Positions 25,766 to 34,828 of a DNA stretch of 64,000 nucleotides are shown here, piece after piece; position 1 is the first letter of the stretch, and each line of letters opens with the position of its first letter. A model generated the notes under the pieces. That model saw only the letters and a program-made list of their open reading frames with translations. It searched no databases and had not been told where the DNA came from. The position numbers and the translations under genes are program-made. Source of the stretch: Algibacter pectinivorans (lineage in GTDB: Bacteria; Bacteroidota; Bacteroidia; Flavobacteriales; Flavobacteriaceae); assembly GCF_900112595.1 (NCBI RefSeq), contig NZ_FOMI01000002.1:264690-328689 (forward strand), given 5' to 3'.

Positions 25766-26920
25766 ATGCTTTTTAAAGATATTTTAGGACAAGATCATAT
25801 AAAAAACCACCTCACACAGAGTGTTGATAATGGCAGATTACCACATGCCCAATTGTTTGTAGGTAACGAAGGCTCGGGCACTTTACCTATGGCGCTAGCT
25901 TATGCACAGTACATTTTGTGCTCGAATACTGGTGGGGAAAACACTAACGGAAACGACGCTTGTAATTTAAAGTTTAAAAACTTTTCGCATCCCGATTTGC
26001 ATTTTGCTTTTCCAGTTACTACCAGCGATAAGGTGAAAAGCAAACCGGTGTCTAGTTTTTACATGGAAGAGTGGCGCCAGCTTTTAGAGCAGCAGCCTTA
26101 TGGCAACCTTTTTGATTGGTATAAATTACTTGGTGTAGACAACAAACAGGGACAAATTGGGGTTGAAGAAGCGCATGAAATTGTAAAATCGCTTACCCTA
26201 AAAGCCTACGAGGGTGGCTATAAAGTGATGCTTATTTGGATGGCCGAAAAAATGAATACCGCTTGTGCTAATAAGCTTTTAAAACTGATTGAAGAGCCAC
26301 CAAATAAAACTATATTTTTACTTATTGCCGAAGACGAAGAGCAAATTATAAACACCATTAGATCGCGTTGCCAGATTTTACATTTTCCGCCGTTGGCAGA
26401 AGACGTTATTAAAACCGCTTTAATTAAAGAATACAACCTTAATGCGAGTGAAGCAACAAAAATAGCGCACCAATCTAACGGAAATTACAATAAAGCTTGC
26501 GATTTGGTATACCAAGACACCGAAGATTCTCAATTTGAAACTTGGTTTATTTTCTGGATTCGTAGCGCCTTTAAGGCCAAAGGAAATAAGGCAGCCATAC
26601 ACGATTTAATTTCTTGGAGTGAAGATATTGCTCGAACAGGTCGAGAAACACAAAAGCAGTTTTTAAACTTTTGTATAGACTTTTTTCGACAAGCCTTATT
26701 AATGAATTATAACGCTACAGATTTGGTGTATTTTGAGCCTAAAACCGAGAAATTTAAGCTTGAAAATTTTGCACCGTTTGTACACGGTAATAACATTATG
26801 GACATTAGCAACGAACTACAAGATGCCATTTACCATATTGAGCGAAACGGAAATTCTAAAATTATTTTAACAGACTTATCTATTAAACTTACACGTTTAC
26901 TCCATAAGAAAGCCGACTAA
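25766..26920 (+). CDS. holB: DNA polymerase III delta' subunit
   Basis: The 384-aa protein is the clamp-loader delta' subunit. The start LFKDILGQDHIKNHL is the RFC/delta' box, and the region FVGNEGSGTLPMA (32-44) is a Walker A-like loop whose key Lys is replaced (GSGT where GKT/S is expected), as expected for the non-hydrolysing delta' subunit. The sensor-1/SRC region IRSRCQILHF near 196 and KLLKLIEEPP near 170 are typical. It acts in loading the sliding clamp during replication. It is monocistronic and converges on the OmpH-like gene. Confidence 0.93.
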   Translation: MLFKDILGQDHIKNHLTQSVDNGRLPHAQLFVGNEGSGTLPMALAYAQYILCSNTGGENTNGNDACNLKFKNFSHPDLHFAFPVTTSDKVKSKPVSSFYMEEWRQLLEQQPYGNLFDWYKLLGVDNKQGQIGVEEAHEIVKSLTLKAYEGGYKVMLIWMAEKMNTACANKLLKLIEEPPNKTIFLLIAEDEEQIINTIRSRCQILHFPPLAEDVIKTALIKEYNLNASEATKIAHQSNGNYNKACDLVYQDTEDSQFETWFIFWIRSAFKAKGNKAAIHDLISWSEDIARTGRETQKQFLNFCIDFFRQALLMNYNATDLVYFEPKTEKFKLENFAPFVHGNNIMDISNELQDAIYHIERNGNSKIILTDLSIKLTRLLHKKAD

Positions 26921-26922
26921 AT

Positions 26923-26955
26923 AAAAAAACCTCTGCTAAATTCGATTTAACAGAG
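26923..26955. terminator. Terminator between holB and the OmpH-like gene
   Basis: Arms CTCTGCTAAA and TTTAACAGAG (one C-A mismatch) enclose a TTCGA loop. A seven-A run on the left gives a U-tract for the minus-strand transcript; a weaker T-rich stretch lies to the right. Confidence 0.75.
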
Positions 26956-26987
26956 ATTAATTATTTGTTTATCAATTAGTTATAAAA

Positions 26988-27515
26988 TTATTCCTTTTTA
27001 TATTGTGCATTTAAAGCATCTAATATAGTTTGCGTTAAATCGCTTTGCTCTGCACCATACATTACTGTTGCTGCCGCATCACTTGTACCTAATATATAGT
27101 TGTAACCATTGGTTTTTCCGTAGTCTTTTACAAAGTCTTTTACATGAACAATAACCGAGTCGATTTCCGCTTGAAACTCCTGAGTTAACTTTTGTTGCTC
27201 CATTTGCATTTGCTGTTGCAATTGTTGTTGCTTTTGTTGAAGCCCAGTCATTAATTCTTCAGCTTTCTTTCTATTCGTTCTCGCTAAACGTTGCGCTTCT
27301 GCTTGTCCCTTTTGTGCTTCTGCTTGAAAAGCTTGACTAATACTATCTGCTCTTTTTCTAAAAGCATCATCTTTTACTTGAAAAGCTGCTTCTACATCTT
27401 TCTTTTCTTGATAATCGTTAATTAACGTTCCGTTATCTATAAAAGCAATTTTATTTGGTTTTTCACAAGATGCAAATACAAGCATCGCTAAGGCAACATA
27501 AATTATGTTTTTCAT
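26988..27515 (-). CDS. OmpH/Skp-like lipoprotein
   Basis: This 175-residue protein has a lipoprotein signal ending VFASC (Cys17) and then an OmpH-type domain: a short strand region KIAFIDNGTLINDYQ and a long coiled coil rich in Gln, Ala and Lys (about residues 45-130) ending with a QAEIDS.V..VKDFVKDYGKTNGYNYILG block typical of the family. Skp proteins are periplasmic chaperones for outer-membrane proteins; here the protein would be membrane-anchored instead of soluble. A TACATTTG box lies at 27561-27568. Confidence 0.88.
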   Translation of the reverse strand: MKNIIYVALAMLVFASCEKPNKIAFIDNGTLINDYQEKKDVEAAFQVKDDAFRKRADSISQAFQAEAQKGQAEAQRLARTNRKKAEELMTGLQQKQQQLQQQMQMEQQKLTQEFQAEIDSVIVHVKDFVKDYGKTNGYNYILGTSDAAATVMYGAEQSDLTQTILDALNAQYKKE

Positions 27516-27560
27516 TTTTTTATTTTAATTAGTTAATTGTTGGTGAAATTTATATCCGAA

Positions 27561-27568
27561 CAAATGTA
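27561..27568 (-). promoter_or_regulatory. Promoter -7 box TACATTTG of the OmpH-like gene
   Basis: The minus strand reads TACATTTG (TAnnTTTG), 45 bp ahead of the ATG at 27515, implying a leader of about 40 bases. Confidence 0.5.
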
Positions 27569-27765
27569 ATAAAGTAGCTTTTAAATTAAAGCGAATTTAT
27601 TTTCAATTTAACATATAAGGATTCTTTATGATAAAAAGAGATTAAAATAAGAAGTCTCTATTAAATTTAAAGTCAAATAAAGCGTTTTAAGCGCTTATTA
27701 GAAAAACGACTAGTGTTTGGATGTTTATATGCGTCACAATAAAGCTTAGTCGCTAAAAACAAGTT

Positions 27766-28611
27766 TTAGCTATTTTTTATGACATAAATTAGAGACGAAG
27801 CTTCTTTTGAGCCTATCGCTTTTAAATTTGAACGTAAGCCAATCCAAAAACCTTTAACCGCATTCATGCTTCCTGTTTTATATTTTTCTGAAAGCATACT
27901 CACATAAAAGGAATCAAACCACATGGGTTTTATTTTATTTACTTTAAAAGATTGTTTTGAAACTAAATTTGAAATCGATGTTTTATTAAAATGCCAAAGA
28001 TGCCTAGGTACATCATAAGCAGCCCAAAACGATTTATAATATTGTGCATCGAAACTTTTATAATTTGGAACCGCAATAATTAAGGTTCCATTTGCTTTTA
28101 ATAGTTTTTTAAAAGTAGCAATCTGCTCGTCTAAATTTGGCAAATGTTCCAGCACATGCCAAAGCGTAATAACATCGAAACTGTTTGGTTCGAACTTTAA
28201 AAGTTGTCCTGTATTAAAAACAGATCCGTTTGTTTTTTTATTTGCAATTTCTCTTGCTTGTTGGTTTGGTTCAATTCCAGAAACGATCCAGTTATTTTGT
28301 TGCGCAGTTTTTAAAAAATCGCCAGTACCACATCCAATGTCCAAAAGTTTTTTGCCTTCGGAAGAACACGAATTGATTAAATTTAATTTCTTTTTTAAAG
28401 AAAACGATCTAACTAAATGATATGCTTTTTCGAATAGATTTCTTTTAGAATCTGTATGCGAAATATAATCTTCGCTTTCATAATAATTAGATAATTTATC
28501 AGAAGACGGTTGTGGAGTTGTTTCCAAAAAACCATATTCTAAATTCTGAATAAGCTCAAATACTTCTCCTGAAACAGAGTGATCTTTTACTTTTAAATTT
28601 TCTTTAGCCAC
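27766..28611 (-). CDS. Class I SAM-dependent methyltransferase
   Basis: The 281-aa protein has the Methyltransf_23-type core: motif I KLLDIGCGTGDFLKTA at 88-103, an acidic motif II GIEPNQQAREIA, and FDVITLWHVLEHLPNLDEQ as motif IV/V. The N-terminal YYESEDYISHTDSKRNLFEKAYH block is characteristic of a flavobacterial group that lies next to mnmG, as here. Substrate unknown; members of this clan methylate small molecules, quinones or sugars. The start is GTG at 28609-28611, supported by conserved KVKDHSVSGE starting at residue 7. No ATG lies in a suitable place. Confidence 0.85.
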   Translation of the reverse strand: MAKENLKVKDHSVSGEVFELIQNLEYGFLETTPQPSSDKLSNYYESEDYISHTDSKRNLFEKAYHLVRSFSLKKKLNLINSCSSEGKKLLDIGCGTGDFLKTAQQNNWIVSGIEPNQQAREIANKKTNGSVFNTGQLLKFEPNSFDVITLWHVLEHLPNLDEQIATFKKLLKANGTLIIAVPNYKSFDAQYYKSFWAAYDVPRHLWHFNKTSISNLVSKQSFKVNKIKPMWFDSFYVSMLSEKYKTGSMNAVKGFWIGLRSNLKAIGSKEASSLIYVIKNS

Positions 28612-28728
28612 GAATACACGAATGGATTAATAAGTATTTTTTAATTATAAATCGAACTTTAGTGAACTTAGTTTACCTCCTTACCTGGGTTCCTGTTTCT
28701 GTTTGAATAATAAAAAAACAGCTTTAAA

Positions 28729-28758
28729 TTTTAAACGTTCCACGTGGAACGTTTAAAA
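28729..28758. other. parS-like centromere site, 30-bp perfect palindrome
   Basis: A perfect 30-bp inverted repeat is centred on CACGTG, with the core GTTCCACGTGGAAC identical to the core of the universal ParB-binding site parS (TGTTNCACGTGNAACA). It lies between mnmG and the methyltransferase gene. The flanks (CGTTCC...GGAACG, then T4A3/T3A4) extend the dyad well beyond parS. ParB binding is inferred by sequence match. Confidence 0.7.
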
Positions 28759-28803
28759 AAAATAATTTATTTAATATACAGTAACGAAAACATTATGATT
28801 AAG

Positions 28804-28823
28804 ATTCCTGTTTTCACAGGAAT
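28804..28823 (-). terminator. Hairpin at the 3' end of mnmG
   Basis: ATTCCTGT and ACAGGAAT pair perfectly around a TTTC loop and touch the mnmG stop codon. There is no long U-tract, so it may act as a weak terminator or mRNA end protector. Confidence 0.5.
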
Positions 28824-30695
28824 TTAGCGCCCCATATAAACCAACAACACAGAAATATCGTTGGGAGAAACCCCACTAATTCTTGATGCCTGCGATACCG
28901 TTGCTGGCTGAATTTTTTTAAGTTTCTCTCGCGCTTCAAAACTCATAGATTTAATTTGCGAGTAATCAAAATTCTCAGGTATTTTTACATACTCTAGCCT
29001 CGTTAATTTGTCTGCATTGTTTTTTTCTTTAGCAATATACCCTGCATATTTAACTTGAATTTCAGCCTGCTCTATCACTTCCCTATCCAAATTATTTTCT
29101 TGAATATAAGCCTCAACAGTATCTACTTTTCTAATATCATCCATTTCAATATTAGGTCTAGCGAACACTTTAAAAAGCTTTCCAGATTGTTTAACAACAG
29201 CAGAATTTTTAGATTCTAAAATAGGATTTATAACTTCTGGCTTCACACTTTGGTTCTCAAAAAAGCTGACAAATTTTTCGGCAGCATCGTGTTTCTCCTC
29301 CATACGTTTCAAACGTTTCTCGGAAGCTAATCCCAATTCGAAACCTTTTGGTGTTAATCGAATATCTGCATTATCTTGTCTTAACAGCGTTCTGTATTCC
29401 GCTCTAGATGTAAACATACGATATGGTTCTTCAGTACCTTTTGTAATTAAATCGTCTACCAAAACACCTATATAAGCTTCATCCCTTTTCAAAGTAAAAG
29501 GGTCTTTTTCTTGAACTTTTAAAGCCGCATTTATTCCTGCCATTAACCCTTGAGAAGCCGCTTCTTCGTATCCCGTAGTTCCATTAATTTGACCGGCAAA
29601 ATATAAACCTTCAACCAACTTAGTTTCTAAAGTATGCTTCAATTGTGTAGGTGGAAAATAATCGTATTCAATAGCATAACCAGGTCTAAAAAACTTCACG
29701 TTTTCAAAACCCACAACAGATCGTAATGCTTTAAACTGAACATCTTCTGGCAAGGAAGTTGAAAACCCATTTACATAAACCTCGCAAGTATTCCAACCTT
29801 CGGGTTCGATAAATAACTGATGGCTATCCTTATCTGCAAAACGATTAATCTTATCCTCAATAGACGGACAATAACGCGGTCCTAAACTTTTAATCCTCCC
29901 ATTAAACATTGGCGATCTATCAAAGCCTTCACGGAGCAAATCATGCACCTCAAGACTTGTATAAGTCATATAACAAGAACGCTGTTTTTCTAAAGGTTTT
30001 GTAATATCTAAATACGAGAATTTTTCAGGATTAGCATCACCAGGTTGTTCTACCATTTTAGAATAATCTAAACTTCTACCATCCACTCGAGGCGGTGTTC
30101 CTGTTTTCATTCTACCAGAATCGAAACCTAATTGAACCAACTGTTCTGTAATTCCTGTAGCCGCTCTTTCACCTGCTCTACCACCACCAAAGTTTTTATC
30201 GCCTATATGAATTAAGCCATTTAAAAAAGTACCATTAGTTAAGACTACAGACTTTGCTTTTATAGTAATTCCTAAAGATGTTTTTACACCAACAACTTTA
30301 TGGTTTTCTACTAACAATCCAGAAACCATATCCTGATAAAAATCAAGATTAGGAGTTCCCTCAAGAAGCATTCTCCAGTCTTCAGCAAAACGCATTCTAT
30401 CACTTTGAACCCTTGGACTCCACATTGCAGGACCCTTAGATTTGTTAAGCATTTTAAATTGTATAGCAGATGTGTCTGATACAATTCCGCTATAACCACC
30501 AAGCGCATCAATCTCTCTTACAATTTGCCCTTTGGCAATTCCGCCCATAGCAGGGTTGCAAGACATCTGTGCAATGTTTTGTAAGTTCATTGTAATAAGC
30601 AGCGTTTTGCTACCCATATTAGCAGCAGACGCAGCAGCTTCACTTCCTGCATGTCCTGCTCCAACAACTATAACATCGTAAACTTCGTTAAACAT
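28824..30695 (-). CDS. mnmG: tRNA uridine-5-carboxymethylaminomethyl modification enzyme MnmG (GidA)
   Basis: The 623-residue flavoprotein works with MnmE to modify U34 in several tRNAs. The FAD-binding loop VIVVGAGHAGSEAA is at 8-21, followed by MSCNPAMGGIAKGQIVREIDALGG and PRYCPSIEDKI, all family signatures; the C-terminal YAGYIAKEKNNADKL and FDYSQIKSMSFEAREKL segments contact MnmE and tRNA. Its length is normal. A TATATTTG box at 30764-30771 drives it, and a parS-like palindrome sits in its leader between promoter and ATG. Another parS-like site lies downstream. In many bacteria gidA lies close to the origin and to parAB. Confidence 0.98.
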   Translation of the reverse strand: MFNEVYDVIVVGAGHAGSEAAASAANMGSKTLLITMNLQNIAQMSCNPAMGGIAKGQIVREIDALGGYSGIVSDTSAIQFKMLNKSKGPAMWSPRVQSDRMRFAEDWRMLLEGTPNLDFYQDMVSGLLVENHKVVGVKTSLGITIKAKSVVLTNGTFLNGLIHIGDKNFGGGRAGERAATGITEQLVQLGFDSGRMKTGTPPRVDGRSLDYSKMVEQPGDANPEKFSYLDITKPLEKQRSCYMTYTSLEVHDLLREGFDRSPMFNGRIKSLGPRYCPSIEDKINRFADKDSHQLFIEPEGWNTCEVYVNGFSTSLPEDVQFKALRSVVGFENVKFFRPGYAIEYDYFPPTQLKHTLETKLVEGLYFAGQINGTTGYEEAASQGLMAGINAALKVQEKDPFTLKRDEAYIGVLVDDLITKGTEEPYRMFTSRAEYRTLLRQDNADIRLTPKGFELGLASEKRLKRMEEKHDAAEKFVSFFENQSVKPEVINPILESKNSAVVKQSGKLFKVFARPNIEMDDIRKVDTVEAYIQENNLDREVIEQAEIQVKYAGYIAKEKNNADKLTRLEYVKIPENFDYSQIKSMSFEAREKLKKIQPATVSQASRISGVSPNDISVLLVYMGR

Positions 30696-30728
30696 GATTC
30701 CTCTTTTATATAATCATTAAAACAAACA

Positions 30729-30744
30729 TGTTCCACGTGGAACA
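30729..30744. other. parS-like centromere site TGTTCCACGTGGAACA
   Basis: The exact 16-bp palindrome TGTTCCACGTGGAACA occurs here, a full match to the consensus ParB-binding parS site. It lies 33 bp upstream of the mnmG ATG, downstream of the TATATTTG promoter box, so it is within the transcribed leader. Bound ParB could affect mnmG transcription. Confidence 0.85.
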
Positions 30745-30763
30745 CATCCATAAATTAAGTTTG

Positions 30764-30771
30764 CAAATATA
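30764..30771 (-). promoter_or_regulatory. Promoter -7 box TATATTTG of mnmG
   Basis: The minus strand TATATTTG matches TAnnTTTG, 68 bp before the mnmG ATG and just after the ybeY stop codon. The -33 region falls in the ybeY 3' end and has no clear TTG. Confidence 0.5.
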
Positions 30772-30782
30772 CTCTGAATTAT

Positions 30783-31199
30783 TTATTTAGCAGCTAATCG
30801 TTCAAGATACAGGTTCTCCTTTTCCCGCATAACCTTGGCCTCTGCTTCCGTTTTATCTTTATACCCACAATAGTGAAGCACACCATGAATAATAACTCGC
30901 ATTAATTCTTCATTAAAAGAAACTCCAAAATCCTTGGCATTATCTACCACCCGTTCTACAGAGATAAAAATATCGCCTTGTATAATTTTTCCGACTGAGT
31001 AATCAAAGCTAATAATATCCGTTAAAGTATCATGATCAAGAAATTCTACATTTAATTTATGCAAATATTCATCGTCACAAAACACATAATTTATTTCCTC
31101 CAACTTATATTCTTCAGCTGAAATAGTATCTATAATCCAATTAAAAATTGGCGCTTCAGATTCTAATTTAAAATCCGTTTCGTAATTAAAATTAATCAT
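30783..31199 (-). CDS. ybeY: rRNA maturation RNase YbeY
   Basis: The 138-aa protein matches the UPF0054/YbeY family, a metal-dependent endoribonuclease in 16S rRNA processing and ribosome quality control. The core TDIISFDY near 60-67 and GDIFISVERV near 75-84 are present, then HGVLHYCGYKD at 105-115. The usual zinc motif is H-x3-H-x5-H; here the third position is Asp115 instead of His. The gene starts inside the 3' end of the DUF4175 gene (8-bp overlap) and precedes mnmG. Confidence 0.93.
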   Translation of the reverse strand: MINFNYETDFKLESEAPIFNWIIDTISAEEYKLEEINYVFCDDEYLHKLNVEFLDHDTLTDIISFDYSVGKIIQGDIFISVERVVDNAKDFGVSFNEELMRVIIHGVLHYCGYKDKTEAEAKVMREKENLYLERLAAK

Positions 31200-34100
31200 T
31201 TTCTTTTTTGAAATATTCTTGAACCTTCTTTTTATAAACTTGCTGCAAAGGTAAAGCTTGTCGGTTTAATATTTCGGTAGTTTGAAAATATTGTTTTGCT
31301 GTAGGGATTTGATTGTTAGAATTGTTGTCGAAATTATTTTTATTAGTTTCCGATTCCCGTTTATTATCTTCACCTTGTTGAAAGGTTGCTTTTTCTAACT
31401 TCAATAATTGATGTTTTAAAGCCATCATTTTTTGCAGTGTTTGCTGCGTAAAACCCTTGTTTAATAATTCCAATTCTATATCCTCCATTTTTCTGAGTAG
31501 GGCATCTCCGTTTCCGCTTTTGCCTTCCTTAGCCAACCGCTCCTGCAACGCCTGCCTTAATTGTTGTTGCTTTTGGTAAATTTCAAAAAGAAGTCCGTTT
31601 TCATCCTCGCCATTACCTTCGCCATCACCTCCATTTTGCTCACCGTCTTCACCCTTGTCTTTATCTTTACCCTTGCCTTCTTTTCCCTTATCGCCTTCCT
31701 TACCTTTGTCGCCCTCTTTCTCACCTTCTTTTTCACCCTTCCTTTCCCCTTCGCCATCTTTCTTGCCATCACCTTCCTTTGGAGAACCTTTTTCGCCTTT
31801 CTTCATTCCTTCTTCCATCATCTTATTAAGCTCTTCCTGACTCATAATAATATCCGGTAATTGCATATCACCTTGTCCGCCTTTTCCACCAGACATACTC
31901 ATGCTTTCCTCCATATTATCCAAAACATCGCTTAAAAAATTAGCCAAATTATTAGCAGCCGTAACCACAAATTGCTGATTAGATACACCCTGATATAATT
32001 GGTTTTCGGCCAATAACGCCAGAGCCTTATCAATGTTATAATACACTTCTGTAATTTCTTTATTTACTTCTTCAGATAGTTTTGGCTGACGAAGCGATAA
32101 CGCAAACAAACTATCATCCACATGTTCAAAATGTTCTCTTAAATTTTGCTGCTTTTTTAAATAAGACGCAAACTTGTTATTGTTAGACTCGATGCTTTTA
32201 AATTGAACCATAACAGCTTCTTGATCGAAAGAGAACAATACTAAGTTGTCTAGAATCTGACGAAGCATTTCGGCATCCTCCTGAATTTGATCGTCACTAC
32301 CACCTTGCATAGCACTTTGCATTTGCTGGCTCATTTGTTTCATTTTTTGAGCCGCCTTTTTCTGGCTTTTTTTAGCTTTTTCAGAATTTGAATCTTTCTT
32401 TTCTGAAGGCTCATTCTTTTCTTCTGAACCGTCTTTATTCTCTTGTTCCTCTTCTTTTTTATCTGCTTCTTTTTCCTCTAAAGCATCCGAAGCTTTTTGT
32501 TGTTCATCTTCAACTTCTTGTTCATCCAATTTATCCCTAGGAATCTCAATTGGCTTCTTCAAGTCTTTAGATTCTTTTTCCAAATCTTCAAGTTGCTTTT
32601 TATAATCGTCAAACTTTTTGTTTAACTCGTCCTGATTTTCCTTCGTGTTTTCCTCTTCAGATTTTTCCGACAACTGTTCTTGCTCCTCGGCTAACTTTAA
32701 TAAATCATCATTAAGTTTTTCTAACTTCTTTTCAACATAAAAACGTTTAGTTAATTCTAACAGTTGCTCTAAACTTCGTTTTTTAGTTTTATTCTGTTTT
32801 GCGAGCTCATCCAGTTTCTTAATTAAATCTTCATTATTTATTTTTTCGTGAAGCTTTTCAATTTCATCAAGTAACTTTTCATCTTGCTTTAGTTTCTCTT
32901 CGTTTTCCTTTAAGCGCTCTTTTAAATCCTCTTTAAATTGATCTTCCTTTTGCTCATCTTTTTGAAACTCCTCTAAATTATCCTTTAACTTCTTGTTAAA
33001 ATTTTGCATCATTTGATCCTGTTCTTTTTGACGCTTAAAAAAGTTTTCTAGTTTCTTTTTATCATTAAAATTTAACTCCGATTTTTCTTTTTGGGTATTG
33101 GTTAATTCTTGAAGTTTCTTTTCTTGTTCATCAAACTTAGTTAAGGACTTATTTAAATCTTTAATAGTTTCACCTTGCTCCTTTAAATTCTTATCGGCTT
33201 CCTCTGCTTCGGTACGCTTGCGGTATGAAAATACGCTACTTTTAACGCTTTTAAATTTATTTACCCTGTCATTATCAAAGACTTGAAAGTACAATTCATA
33301 AGCTACACCTTCAGAAATTTCCAAATTATTAGGGAATGCACTAATAAAATCGGAAATATTTGAACTAGATACAGGAATTGCCTCCATTTGTTTATTAGCT
33401 TCATTCTCTACAGGATAATAAACCAATTGCAATTTACTAAACCCATAATCGTCGCTAATCTGCCCATAGAAATACAAGGATTGCAAATCCAAACTATCTT
33501 TTTCAACCTTAATATCTATTTCTGGGTATTCATCTTTAACCACATCAATATTAAACGCTAAATTCTCGTAATTAGGTAAGTCTTTATTACTTGTGCTAAG
33601 TGTGTAGTCAAAATTTGAATATAAACGCTTAGAAGCCTCAAAAACCCCTTTAGATATTGAAACAAACGGTATAGTGTCTTTGGCGAACAACTGTACGTTA
33701 TCGGTAGATTTTGTTTGTAGCAGCCATTTTATTTGTGTGCCTTCAGGAACCAAAGCATTACCTGTACTTTTTAAAACCTCATCTTGTTTTTTGGTATAAC
33801 TCGGATAATCCAAAACCATTTTAAAACTTAAAAGCGATGGTGTTTCAACCACATCTATGGTGTATGGTTTAGAGGTAACATCGTTAGCCATTAACTGAAA
33901 CGTAATGGCTTCCCTAGGTTGTGTAAACACATACTCGAATTCTCCAATAGCTTTTTGCTGTAAAAAATAAGTTTCGTTGTTGTAACTAATTTGCGCACTT
34001 TCTGGAGTAACATCGCCAGCCGTTTTAACAAGCAATTTAAAATCGGTATTTTCAATAGCCTGTAAATTTTCATTAACTACAAAAAACTGAAAAGGCGCAG

Positions 34101-34674
34101 GTGGCTCATAAGCCGTTTTATAATGTACTACTCGGTTATAACTTTCGCTAAACCAATTAAAATTTCCCGTAAAAAAAGTAAGCAATAAAATAACCACCGG
34201 AATAGCGGCATATTTTAAATACCCTAAATTCTTTTTAAAATTAACGGCTAATTTAAAAGGCACTGGTTTAAGTTCGGAAGCTTTTTGCTCGATGCTTGCT
34301 AATAATAATTCCGATTTGGAATCGGCCTCATTAAGTTGTAGCACATTTAATAATTTATCGTTTACCTCCGGAAAATGAGTGCCAATAATTTTGGAAGCCG
34401 CATGATAATCTATTCCCTTTTGTAATTTAAATAATTTTGCCAACGGAATAAAAATAAACTTAACAAGTAAGCCAAATTCCACAGCTATAAATAACCAAAA
34501 CAAAACTGTTCGTGCCGTGGTACTTAACCACAACACATGCTCAAGAAATAGAGTAAACAAAAAATAAAGTAATCCTATGGCAAAAAACAGAATGACACCT
34601 TTAAGCAATTCGTTAATATAATAGCGCTTAATAAAGGCTTCCAGCTTGTTTTGTATGGTATTAAAATTACTCAT
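31192..34674 (-). CDS. DUF4175-type giant membrane protein with coiled coil
   Basis: The 1160-residue protein has two membrane helices near 21-72 and a third near 155-172, then a beta-rich domain (about 180-480), a very long highly charged coiled coil (about 480-790, Glu/Lys/Asp/Gln), a helical domain and an extremely low-complexity Gly/Lys/Glu stretch (about 955-1035, repeated KEGDKG-like units) before a final helix-rich region. I recognise it as the DUF4175 family, conserved in Bacteroidota and without known function. The large coiled coil outside or inside the membrane suggests a structural or scaffolding role. Translation is coupled to ybeY by an 8-bp overlap. Confidence 0.8.
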   Translation of the reverse strand: MSNFNTIQNKLEAFIKRYYINELLKGVILFFAIGLLYFLFTLFLEHVLWLSTTARTVLFWLFIAVEFGLLVKFIFIPLAKLFKLQKGIDYHAASKIIGTHFPEVNDKLLNVLQLNEADSKSELLLASIEQKASELKPVPFKLAVNFKKNLGYLKYAAIPVVILLLTFFTGNFNWFSESYNRVVHYKTAYEPPAPFQFFVVNENLQAIENTDFKLLVKTAGDVTPESAQISYNNETYFLQQKAIGEFEYVFTQPREAITFQLMANDVTSKPYTIDVVETPSLLSFKMVLDYPSYTKKQDEVLKSTGNALVPEGTQIKWLLQTKSTDNVQLFAKDTIPFVSISKGVFEASKRLYSNFDYTLSTSNKDLPNYENLAFNIDVVKDEYPEIDIKVEKDSLDLQSLYFYGQISDDYGFSKLQLVYYPVENEANKQMEAIPVSSSNISDFISAFPNNLEISEGVAYELYFQVFDNDRVNKFKSVKSSVFSYRKRTEAEEADKNLKEQGETIKDLNKSLTKFDEQEKKLQELTNTQKEKSELNFNDKKKLENFFKRQKEQDQMMQNFNKKLKDNLEEFQKDEQKEDQFKEDLKERLKENEEKLKQDEKLLDEIEKLHEKINNEDLIKKLDELAKQNKTKKRSLEQLLELTKRFYVEKKLEKLNDDLLKLAEEQEQLSEKSEEENTKENQDELNKKFDDYKKQLEDLEKESKDLKKPIEIPRDKLDEQEVEDEQQKASDALEEKEADKKEEEQENKDGSEEKNEPSEKKDSNSEKAKKSQKKAAQKMKQMSQQMQSAMQGGSDDQIQEDAEMLRQILDNLVLFSFDQEAVMVQFKSIESNNNKFASYLKKQQNLREHFEHVDDSLFALSLRQPKLSEEVNKEITEVYYNIDKALALLAENQLYQGVSNQQFVVTAANNLANFLSDVLDNMEESMSMSGGKGGQGDMQLPDIIMSQEELNKMMEEGMKKGEKGSPKEGDGKKDGEGERKGEKEGEKEGDKGKEGDKGKEGKGKDKDKGEDGEQNGGDGEGNGEDENGLLFEIYQKQQQLRQALQERLAKEGKSGNGDALLRKMEDIELELLNKGFTQQTLQKMMALKHQLLKLEKATFQQGEDNKRESETNKNNFDNNSNNQIPTAKQYFQTTEILNRQALPLQQVYKKKVQEYFKKEND

Positions 34675-34828
34675 GGTTTGGGGTAAAACATTGTCTATTA
34701 TTGTGTTTCAACTTACTAAACTACAATTTTATTTTTTACGGCATTTATAATTATGTGTTAATAAAGGACTTCTGGCTAAAAAAACAAAAAACTTCTGTGT
34801 TCGGGCTTCTGTCTTCTTTCTTAATACA

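Noticed and set aside
31561-31860. Two overlapping plus-strand open frames opposite the DUF4175 low-complexity tract
   Set aside because: They result from the Lys/Glu/Gly codon run in the real gene, with no independent support.
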